Part shown: piece after piece, positions 1 to 5,318 of the stretch | Numbering within the stretch: position 1 is the first letter of the stretch | Layout of the letters: each line of letters starts with the position of its first letter | Origin: an uncultured Blautia sp. | Lineage (GTDB): Bacteria; Bacillota; Clostridia; Lachnospirales; Lachnospiraceae | Assembly (NCBI GenBank): GCA_946629475.1 | Contig: CAMOXX010000140.1 | Span: 1 to 7,148 of the forward strand | Reading direction: 5' to 3' | Length of the DNA: 7,148 nt | The notes under the pieces: model-generated | Database searches by the model: none | What the model was told of the DNA's origin: nothing | The model's input: only the letters and a program-made list of their open reading frames with translations | Made by a program: the position numbers and the translations under genes

Positions 1-677
1 TGGAAAAACATTTTTTCCAGTTCTCCCGCCGGAAGGCTGTACACCTCCTCGAACGCCCCGGTCAAGCTCTCCGCCAGGAGGTCCGCCGCAATCTCCGGGC
101 AATACTCCTTCAGGTTCACGACCCTCGCCCGGACGGAATCGACGCCCTTTCCCTGCAGCTTTTCAGGAGAAACCGTCAGATACCGTGTGAGCGCGTCGCT
201 GTCAACATCCATCATCAGCGTTCCGTGGTGAAAGCAGAAGTCTCCGCTTTTGTAAAACGCGTTCCCGGAAAATTTGCGTCCCTCACAGGCCAGGTCATTC
301 CGCCCGGTCTTTTCTGCCGGAGCTCCCAGGGTCCGGACCGCCCGCATAATCACTTCAAGCTGGCGCTGTACATCGTAGTTTGCTTTTCTCGCGCAGAAGG
401 TGAAATTCAGGTTCCCAAGGTCATGATACACAGCCCCGCCGCCGGAAAGACGGCGGACAAGATATCCGCCGTCCCGGTTCAGTTCTTCGATTCTGCATTC
501 CTTCCAGGGATTCTGGTTTTTTCCGATCACAACCGTGCGCCGGTTCTGCCACAGGTAAAGGATGCACTCGTCCTCCCGTACATGGAAGGTCAGGTATTTC
601 TCAACCGCCAGATTGTGAAAAGGTGAAAAGCAGACCGCAGGGTCTTTTTCCCGGTAAACACTAATCCTCGAAAGCAT
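1..677 (-). CDS. lplA: Lipoate-protein ligase, 3' end cut by window edge
   Basis: ATP-dependent enzyme that activates free lipoate to lipoyl-AMP and attaches it to the lysine of lipoyl domains; here the obvious substrate is GcvH from the same operon. About 225 N-terminal residues are visible with no stop, and the family is usually about 330 residues, so roughly the last 100 (accessory domain) lie outside the window. Visible family motifs: WQN followed by TVVIGKNQNPWKEC (about residues 43-61), RRLSGGGAVYHDLGNLNF (75-92, lipoyl-AMP binding loop), GRNDL then EGRKFSGNAF (125-141, with K135 in the place of the catalytic lysine), FHHGTL (149-154) and SVRARVVNL (181-189). The start is the ATG at 677-675, the only in-frame start that keeps the N-terminal strand. 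It lies inside the end of gcvPB, overlapping it by 17 nt. There is no AGGAGG before it, only GGTGATCC (681-688), which could pair with the extended 16S 3' tail, so translation is probably coupled to gcvPB. Family certain; exact start fairly sure. Confidence 0.93.
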   Translation of the reverse strand, partial: MLSRISVYREKDPAVCFSPFHNLAVEKYLTFHVREDECILYLWQNRRTVVIGKNQNPWKECRIEELNRDGGYLVRRLSGGGAVYHDLGNLNFTFCARKANYDVQRQLEVIMRAVRTLGAPAEKTGRNDLACEGRKFSGNAFYKSGDFCFHHGTLMMDVDSDALTRYLTVSPEKLQGKGVDSVRARVVNLKEYCPEIAADLLAESLTGAFEEVYSLPAGELEKMFF

Positions 678-2058
678 AGCGGATCACCGGGCTTCTGGCC
701 GCCAGCACCTCGTCGGGCCTGCGGACCGGTGTGTGCAGGGGCTTTTCGTGCATTGCTTCCGGATTTTTGACCGCTTCGTCATATATATCACGGAAGATGC
801 GGACCGCCTCGTCCAGCGTCTCCTTCGTCTCGGTCTCCGTCGGCTCCACCATCAGCGCCTCATGCACAATCAGCGGGAAGTACATTGTCGGCGGGTGAAT
901 TCCGTGGTCCAGCATGGCCTTCGCGATATCCAGAGCCGAGACATCCGTCTGGTGCTTCAGCTCCTCCAGGCAGATGACGAACTCGTGCATGCAGGTACGG
1001 TCGTATGCCAGCGGATAGATATCCTTCAGCTTTTCCTTCATATAATTAGCGTTCAGCACCGCATTTTCTGCCGCCGCGGGAATTCCCTCACGTCCGATCG
1101 AAAGAATGTAGGCGAGAGCCTTCACCGCAACGAGGAAGTTGCCGCCGAAGGAGCGGACATCACCGATGCTGCCCTCCGCGCCTTTTCCCGGAAGGTATTT
1201 GGCCAGGAATGCCTTGCAGCCGCTCGGGCCGCTTCCCGGGCCGCCGCCTCCATGGGGCGTTGAGAAGGTTTTGTGCAGATTCACATGGATCACGTCAAAG
1301 CCCATATCCCCCGGCCTTGCGATGCCCATGACCGCGTTCAGGTTCGCGCCGTCATAGTAGCAGAGCCCGCCGGCCTCGTGGACAATGCGTGTGATTTCCA
1401 GGATGTTCGGGTCGAAAAGCCCGACCGTATTGGGGTTCGTCAGCATCAGTCCTGCGGTATCCTCCCCGACCGCTGCCTTGAGGGACTCGAGATCCACACA
1501 GCCCTGGTCGTCGGAGGCGATGCTTACCACATCAAAGCCGGCCATCGCCGCGCTGGCGGGGTTGGTTCCATGGGCCGAATCCGGAACAATGATCTTGGTT
1601 CTCTTCACATCGCCGCGTTCCCGGTGATACGCCTTGATCAGCAGAAGCCCGGTGAATTCGCCGTGGGCTCCGGCCGCCGGCTGCAGAGAAACCGCATCCA
1701 TGCCGGTGATCTCACAGAGATATTTTTCCAGTGTATCGCAGACCTCGCGGCAGCCTTCAACCGTGTCCGCATCCTGCAGGGGATGAATCTTCGTAAACCC
1801 GGGAAGGGCAGCCATCTCTTCGTTGATCTGGGGATTGTATTTCATGGTACAGGAGCCGAGCGGATAGAACCCGTCGTTTACTCCGTGCGTCTGTTTTGCC
1901 AGTTCGGTATAGTGGCGGTCGACCTCCGTCTCCGGGAGGGAGGCAAGATGAAGCTTCTTCTCCCGGAGCTGCGCCTTCGGAAGGCGCCTCGGCACATCAT
2001 TCTCCGGAAGATACTGCGTGCCTCTTCCGGCCCGGCTTCTCTCAAATACCAGTTTCAT
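661..2058 (-). CDS. gcvPB: Glycine dehydrogenase (decarboxylating) subunit 2, P protein beta-type subunit
   Basis: PLP-binding half of the two-gene glycine decarboxylase. With GcvPA it decarboxylates glycine and passes the aminomethyl group to lipoylated GcvH in the cytoplasm. Using the ATG at 2058 the protein has 465 residues, close to the usual length. The reading frame stays open upstream to 2130, but the extra 24 residues (Arg/Asp/Gly/Lys-rich) lie over the gcvPA coding end and do not look like family sequence, while MKLVFERS is the expected N-terminus. A perfect AAAGGAGGTGA (2076-2066) fixes the start. Motifs: LGSCTMKYNP (67-76), QPAAGAHGEF (126-135), DSAHGTNPASAA (160-171), DGANLNA (236-242) and VNLHKTFSTPHGGGGPG (259-275), where K263 is the expected PLP Schiff-base lysine. 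It overlaps gcvPA by 4 nt (ATGA) and its last 17 nt overlap lplA. No frameshift or missing key residue seen. Confidence 0.97.
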   Translation of the reverse strand: MKLVFERSRAGRGTQYLPENDVPRRLPKAQLREKKLHLASLPETEVDRHYTELAKQTHGVNDGFYPLGSCTMKYNPQINEEMAALPGFTKIHPLQDADTVEGCREVCDTLEKYLCEITGMDAVSLQPAAGAHGEFTGLLLIKAYHRERGDVKRTKIIVPDSAHGTNPASAAMAGFDVVSIASDDQGCVDLESLKAAVGEDTAGLMLTNPNTVGLFDPNILEITRIVHEAGGLCYYDGANLNAVMGIARPGDMGFDVIHVNLHKTFSTPHGGGGPGSGPSGCKAFLAKYLPGKGAEGSIGDVRSFGGNFLVAVKALAYILSIGREGIPAAAENAVLNANYMKEKLKDIYPLAYDRTCMHEFVICLEELKHQTDVSALDIAKAMLDHGIHPPTMYFPLIVHEALMVEPTETETKETLDEAVRIFRDIYDEAVKNPEAMHEKPLHTPVRRPDEVLAARSPVIRYAFED

Positions 2059-3374
2059 GCTCCGGTCACCTCCTTTACGATGGCAGCTGCCCTGTCCATC
2101 TCCTCCTTTGTGTTCATCTCGGTCGCGCACCAGAGAATCCTGCCGCCCGGGAGCGGGAGCCCGCCGAGTATTCCCTCAGAAGCAAGGGCGCCAAGCACCT
2201 TCGCCGGATCCGGACATGCCGTGACAAATTCGTGGAAGAACTCCTGGTCCGGCCACACAGGCGGAAGGCCTGCCTCAGCCAGCTTTTCCTGCAGATAGTG
2301 TGCCTTGGAGGAGCACTGCACCGCGGTCTCGTAAAATCCATCCGGTCCCATCGCGGCCAGATATGCTGCTGCCCGCAGCGCGCAGAGCGCTTCGTTGGAG
2401 CAGATGTTGGACGATGCCTTCTCCCGGCGGATATGCTGCTCTCTCGCCTGCAGTGTCAGAACAAATGTCCGATTTCCGTCACAGTCGACGGTCTGCCCGA
2501 CAATCCGGCCCGGAAGCTTTCGCATCATCTTGTGTCCTGTCGCCATAAAGCCGAGGTACGGTCCGCCAAAGGAAAGAGGCATGCCCAGAGGCTGGCCTTC
2601 GCCCACGGCGATGTCTGCCCCGTATTCACCCGGAGTCTTCAGGACTGCCATGGAAACAGGGTTAACGCTCTCGATCAGTTTTGCGCCGGAGGCATGGACG
2701 GCCTCAACGGCTTCCTCCATGGGCTCCAGGTTTCCGTAGTAATTCGGATGCTGGATTAAAAGACAGGAGACATCCGGTGTCAACAGTTCCTTTAAGGCCG
2801 CGAGGTCCGTCACACCGTCCTTCTCCGGAACGAGAATCACCTTAACATCGCGCCCGAAACTGTAGGTTTTCACCACCGATACGGTTTTGGGGTCCACGGT
2901 GCCCGAAACAAGAATTGTGCTGCGTTTCCGGTCGCGGCACATCTCGCAGGCCTCGGCGGCTGCCACCGCTCCGTCATAGACGCTGGCGTTGCTGGCGTCC
3001 ATCCCTGTCAGTTCACATATATCTGTCTGGTACTCAAAAATCGTCTGAAGCACTCCCTGGCTGATTTCTGCCTGATAGGGAGTGTAGGCTGTCCGGAATT
3101 CCTCTTTGTCCGCAATTGTGTTTACGATCGCGGGAATGTAGTGGTTGTATGCCCCCGCTCCGCGGAAAATGTGCCGGTAGACGACATTCTTTTCGGCCAT
3201 GTCCTCGATAATCCGGCGGACGGAGAGCTCCGAGTTTGCGGCCGGAATGTCAAGGGGCTCCTTTAAAAGGACGCTCTCCGGGATATCCCGGTACAGGTCG
3301 TCAAATCCGGAGTATCCGCATTCCTTCAGCATCTCCTGCTGTTCGGCAGGGGTGTTCGGAATATAGTTTCCCAT
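2055..3374 (-). CDS. gcvPA: Glycine dehydrogenase (decarboxylating) subunit 1, P protein alpha-type subunit
   Basis: N-terminal half of the P protein, encoded separately as in many Firmicutes, archaea and thermophiles. It forms a heteromer with GcvPB; the PLP lysine is on GcvPB. It has 439 residues, normal for the family. Motifs: MGNYIPNTP at the N-terminus (PNT motif, ordered for this family), RGAGAYNHYIP (71-81), TPYQAEISQG (98-107), GEGQPLG (258-264), LSFGGPYLGF (267-276) and the strongly conserved stretch starting REQHIRREKA, then SSNICSNEAL (311-330). The ATG at 3374 follows the gcvH stop by 4 nt, and AAGGAAGGTGA in the gcvH tail serves as ribosome binding site. The stop TGA overlaps the gcvPB start as ATGA. 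The short spacings point to strict co-translation, fitting subunits needed in equal amounts. Confidence 0.97.
   Translation of the reverse strand: MGNYIPNTPAEQQEMLKECGYSGFDDLYRDIPESVLLKEPLDIPAANSELSVRRIIEDMAEKNVVYRHIFRGAGAYNHYIPAIVNTIADKEEFRTAYTPYQAEISQGVLQTIFEYQTDICELTGMDASNASVYDGAVAAAEACEMCRDRKRSTILVSGTVDPKTVSVVKTYSFGRDVKVILVPEKDGVTDLAALKELLTPDVSCLLIQHPNYYGNLEPMEEAVEAVHASGAKLIESVNPVSMAVLKTPGEYGADIAVGEGQPLGMPLSFGGPYLGFMATGHKMMRKLPGRIVGQTVDCDGNRTFVLTLQAREQHIRREKASSNICSNEALCALRAAAYLAAMGPDGFYETAVQCSSKAHYLQEKLAEAGLPPVWPDQEFFHEFVTACPDPAKVLGALASEGILGGLPLPGGRILWCATEMNTKEEMDRAAAIVKEVTGA
2066..2076 (-). promoter_or_regulatory. Ribosome binding site of gcvPB, inside the gcvPA coding end
   Basis: AAAGGAGGTGA is an 11-nt perfect complement of the common 16S rRNA 3' tail, with 10 nt between GGAGG and the ATG at 2058. 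It lies within codons for the last residues of GcvPA (K-E-V-T), so the C-terminus of GcvPA doubles as the initiation signal for GcvPB. It decides the gcvPB start against the longer open frame that begins at 2130. Confidence 0.85.
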
Positions 3375-3378
3375 GGGT

Positions 3379-3759
3379 TCACCTTCCTTCTGCGATAAAG
3401 GCCTCGTATTCCTCTGCGGTCATCAGATCCTCTGTCTCCGTGATTTCCGCCGCTTTTACAAACCATGCATCGTAGGGAGCCTCGTTCATCTTCTGCGGTT
3501 CGTCCGCAAGCTCCTCGTTCACCTCGGAGACGGTTCCGCTGACCGGGCTCAGCACGTCGGAGACGGCCTTGACCGATTCCACATCCGCGAATGCCTCGCC
3601 GGCTGTCAGCTCGTCGCCTTCCTCCGGAAGGTTGGCAAAAACCAGGTCGCCCAGCTGGTCCTGCGCATAGTCGGTGATACCGATGTAAGCGGTGTTGTCG
3701 TCCTCAAAACGGATCCATTCATGTGTTTTGGTGTACTTGAGTTCTTTCGGGAAATTCAT
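3379..3759 (-). CDS. gcvH: Glycine cleavage system H protein (lipoyl carrier)
   Basis: Small shuttle protein whose lipoyl arm carries the aminomethyl group from the P protein to GcvT and is then reoxidised by dihydrolipoyl dehydrogenase. It has 126 residues, the normal length. The hallmark motif DVESVKAVSDVLSPVSG spans residues 59-75, and K64 is the expected lipoylation site, at the same position as in E. coli GcvH. The N-terminus (KYTKTHEWIRFEDD) and GITDYAQDQLGDLVFANLP are typical of the family. The ATG at 3759 is preceded by AAAGGAG (3775-3769) with 9 nt spacing. It sits 56 nt after gcvT and 4 nt before gcvPA. The C-terminal acidic tail (TETEDLMTAEEYEAF) is usual. LplA, encoded at the end of the operon, is the likely modifying enzyme. 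Confidence 0.97.
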   Translation of the reverse strand: MNFPKELKYTKTHEWIRFEDDNTAYIGITDYAQDQLGDLVFANLPEEGDELTAGEAFADVESVKAVSDVLSPVSGTVSEVNEELADEPQKMNEAPYDAWFVKAAEITETEDLMTAEEYEAFIAEGR

Positions 3760-3815
3760 TTTCGTTTTCTCCTTTCGTTGTTGGGGTACTGCCCGGCAGC
3801 ATTGCTCCTCTATCT

Positions 3816-4901
3816 TTACCTGTGATAAAACGGCAGCTTCACCGTTTCTGCCGCGACTCTGCGCCCGCGGACGACCGCTTCCACCTGCGCTCCTTCGGCC
3901 GGAATATCCGCGTCCAGCATTGCCATGGCGACCGGATATCCCAGATATGGACAGTGTGTCCCGGAAGTGGTCATGCCGACGAGGCGGTCACCGATCATCA
4001 CTTCCTGATGCTCACGGATGATGCCCTTGCCGGTCACTTTGAGTCCGACACGCCTGCGCGCCGGCTCACCCGCTGCGATGATCGCGTCTTTTCCGATAAA
4101 TTCCTGCTTTGCCGTCTTTACAAAATGGCCCAGGCCGGCTGCGGCGGGTGAAATCTCCGCGCTCAGTTCATGGCCGTAGAGAGGCATGGATGCTTCAAGC
4201 CGGAGCGTATCCCTGGCGCCGAGTCCGCAGGGGATCAGTCCTTCATCCTTCCCGGCCTCGAGAAGCAGGTTCCACATGGCCGGTGCATCCTCTGCGTTCA
4301 GATAAAACTCAAAGCCGTCCTCGCCGGTGTAGCCTGTCCGTGAAATGATGCAGGGAATATCCCCAACCTTTCCTTCGAACACCGCTGAGTAGTAGCCTTT
4401 CGGGATATCCTCCTCCTTCGCCAGTTTCTTCAGGACTTCCTCCGCTTTTGGGCCCTGAAGGGCGATCTGACCGTACCTGTCCGAAACATCGTTCATCGAA
4501 ACATTCCCGAAGCGGTGCCCGGTCATCCACGCAAAATCCTTATCCTTGTTGGCGGCATTTACCACGACAAAGTAATCATTGTCGCGGACTTTGTACACGA
4601 TCAGGTCATCCACTGTGCCGCCGTCCTCATAGCACATTGGGCTGTAGCGCGCCTTTCCGTCCTTCATGACCGTATAGTCATTGGTCAGAAGATGGTTGAG
4701 ATTCGCAGTGGCATCCGGTCCCTGCACAAGAATCTCCCCCATGTGGGATACGTCAAACAGGCCGCAGGCGGTCCGCACTGCCATGTGTTCTTTAATCACG
4801 CCTGTCTGGTACTGCACGGGCAGAATATATCCGCCGAACTCCACCATTTTTCCCCCGCATTTTACATGCTCTTCATAAAGGGGTGTTTTTTTGCCTTCCA
4901 T
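3816..4901 (-). CDS. gcvT: Aminomethyltransferase, glycine cleavage system T protein
   Basis: Transfers the methylene group from aminomethyl-lipoyl-GcvH to tetrahydrofolate, giving 5,10-methylene-THF and ammonia. From the ATG at 4901 the protein has 361 residues, normal for the family. The frame is open from a GTG at 4940, but those 13 extra residues would be coded by the 3' arm and U-tract of the riboswitch terminator, so that start is rejected; GGAGGG (4914-4909) sits 7 nt before the chosen ATG. Motifs: KTPLYEEHVKCGGKMVEFGG (5-24), GLFDVSHMGEI (47-57), GGTVDDLIVYKV (94-105, with the conserved acidic pair D98/D99 expected to contact folate and the substrate), RTGYTGEDGFE (188-198), GLGARDTLRLEASMPLYGHE (226-245) and the C-terminal folate-binding beta-barrel part TSGTHCPYLGYPVAMA (312-327). 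First gene behind the glycine riboswitch. Confidence 0.97.
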   Translation of the reverse strand: MEGKKTPLYEEHVKCGGKMVEFGGYILPVQYQTGVIKEHMAVRTACGLFDVSHMGEILVQGPDATANLNHLLTNDYTVMKDGKARYSPMCYEDGGTVDDLIVYKVRDNDYFVVVNAANKDKDFAWMTGHRFGNVSMNDVSDRYGQIALQGPKAEEVLKKLAKEEDIPKGYYSAVFEGKVGDIPCIISRTGYTGEDGFEFYLNAEDAPAMWNLLLEAGKDEGLIPCGLGARDTLRLEASMPLYGHELSAEISPAAAGLGHFVKTAKQEFIGKDAIIAAGEPARRRVGLKVTGKGIIREHQEVMIGDRLVGMTTSGTHCPYLGYPVAMAMLDADIPAEGAQVEAVVRGRRVAAETVKLPFYHR

Positions 4902-4908
4902 AAGCAAA

Positions 4909-4914
4909 CCCTCC
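4909..4914 (-). promoter_or_regulatory. Ribosome binding site of gcvT
   Basis: GGAGGG lies 7 nt before the ATG at 4901 and just after the U-tract of the terminator. It is therefore transcribed only when termination fails, and it supports the ATG at 4901 over the upstream GTG at 4940. Confidence 0.75.
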
Positions 4915-4919
4915 GTTTT

Positions 4920-4976
4920 AAAAAAATAGACAGGACACACAAGGAGGCTGATGAGCCTCTCCTGTGTGTCCTGTCT
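4920..4976 (-). terminator. Intrinsic terminator, expression platform of the glycine riboswitch
   Basis: On the minus strand AGACAGGACACACA (4976-4963) pairs perfectly with TGTGTGTCCTGTCT (4941-4928). The stem continues with three pairs (one bulged A at 4960) and AGGCT/AGCCT around a CATC loop (4953-4950), about 22 bp in all. It is followed by TATTTTTTT, with seven U at 4926-4920. The 5' arm contains CAGG (4973-4970), which is also needed to close aptamer 2, so ligand-bound aptamer and terminator should exclude each other. The default state without glycine would be termination before gcvT. Confidence 0.93.
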
Positions 4977-5140
4977 TGGTACCTGAAAGATTCGGCCGCT
5001 CTATACAAAGCCGCCTTACTTCGTCGGTGCTGAAACGCTTTCCAGGGTCGCGTCCGATTCCGGTTCTTTTGCCTGAGAGTTTTACACAATCGCCCCTTCG
5101 GCGTTCTGCAGCAGATTCTGCAGCAGAAGCTCTCCCGAAA
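4970..5140 (-). promoter_or_regulatory. Tandem glycine riboswitch (gcvT leader)
   Basis: Two glycine aptamers follow each other. Aptamer 1 (5140-5058): outer helix TTTCGG (5140-5135) with CCGGAA (5063-5058, one G-U pair); GAGAG (5134-5130) with CTCTC (5079-5075); a hairpin at 5128-5104; the conserved core GCCGAAGGGGCGA (5102-5090) and CTCTCAGGCAAAAG. Aptamer 2 (5046-4970): CCTG (5046-5043) with CAGG (4973-4970); GAAAG (5042-5038) with CTTTC (4989-4985); core CACCGACGAAGTAA (5029-5016) and ATCTTTCAGGTACCAAGACAGG. These are the conserved glycine riboswitch signatures; the GAAGTAA/ATCTTTCAGGT type matches what I recall of Vibrio cholerae aptamer 1. Position directly before gcvT, plus the overlapping terminator, indicates transcription antitermination by glycine. 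Pairings were drawn by eye. Confidence 0.95.
5104..5127 (-). repeat. 12-bp tandem duplication forming the peripheral hairpin of aptamer 1
   Basis: TCTGCTGCAGAA occurs twice head to tail (5127-5116 and 5115-5104). Each unit is itself nearly palindromic (TTCTGC-T-GCAGAA with the preceding T at 5128), so the pair can fold either as one long hairpin with one central mismatch or as two small ones. It sits in the variable hairpin of aptamer 1, where sequence is not conserved. Confidence 0.8.
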
Positions 5141-5171
5141 TCATCATCCGCGGTTATTGATTTATACCCTG

Positions 5172-5207
5172 AGTCTATTATATTCCGCGTCAAATGTCAA
5201 TGTACAA
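5172..5207 (-). promoter_or_regulatory. Probable sigma-A promoter(s) of the gcv operon
   Basis: Two overlapping readings exist on the minus strand. TTGACA (5200-5195) is a perfect -35 box, with TAGACT (5177-5172) 17 nt further as an average -10. A perfect TATAAT (5182-5177) has TTGTAC (5207-5202) 19 nt upstream as a weaker -35. Either would start transcription near 5165-5172, about 25-30 nt before the first aptamer helix, which is the right place for the riboswitch transcript. Which pair is used cannot be told from sequence alone. Confidence 0.7.
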
Positions 5208-5242
5208 CTGTGCCAAATCGCTTGCACCGCCTGGAACCTGTT

Positions 5243-5318
5243 ACTATTCACGGCCGTAAGGGCGAGATTCCGAATGGAAGGCTCAGGCCCAGCCGCTTGC
5301 GGCTTGGCCGTGAATAGT
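5243..5318. repeat. 76-bp imperfect palindromic element between the two operons
   Basis: ACTATTCACGGCC (5243-5255) is the exact inverse of GGCCGTGAATAGT (5306-5318), 13 bp with 50 nt between. The interior has its own hairpins: AGCCGC-TT-GCGGCT (5291-5304) flanked by GGCC on both sides (5286-5289 and 5306-5309), and TTCC-GAAT-GGAA (5268-5279). The outer arm starts inside the TGA stop of the glycosidase gene. It may act as a 3'-end stabiliser or terminator for the upstream operon, but no U-tract follows on the minus strand. It could also be a dispersed palindromic repeat. The remaining 5208-5242 between it and the gcv promoter shows nothing recognisable. Confidence 0.75.

Noticed and set aside
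225..626. Plus-strand open frame of 133 codons
   Set aside because: Lies opposite lplA, whose protein shows the full set of lipoate ligase motifs; the plus-strand product has no family features.
2059..2130. Upstream start of GcvPB at 2130
   Set aside because: Adds 24 non-family residues over the gcvPA coding end; the perfect Shine-Dalgarno at 2076-2066 fits the ATG at 2058.
1273..2298. Plus-strand open frame of 341 codons
   Set aside because: Antisense to gcvPB and the end of gcvPA. Long shadow frames are expected in GC-rich genes; the product is rich in Arg/His/Gly with no domain.
1896..2759. Plus-strand open frame of 287 codons
   Set aside because: Antisense to gcvPB/gcvPA, no plausible start signal, Cys/Arg-rich composition typical of a shadow frame.
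3719..3802. Possible 27-codon small gene in the gcvT-gcvH gap (ATG at 3802, minus strand)
   Set aside because: The GAGGAG before it is only 2 nt from the ATG, and most of the frame overlaps gcvH. The predicted peptide is low-complexity and polar.
4902..4940. GTG start at 4940 giving GcvT 13 extra residues
   Set aside because: These codons fall in the terminator arm and U-tract, and a GGAGGG site marks the ATG at 4901.
5243..5318. Palindrome as a classical Rho-independent terminator
   Set aside because: No run of T follows the structure on the minus strand, and on the plus strand there is no gene ending here.
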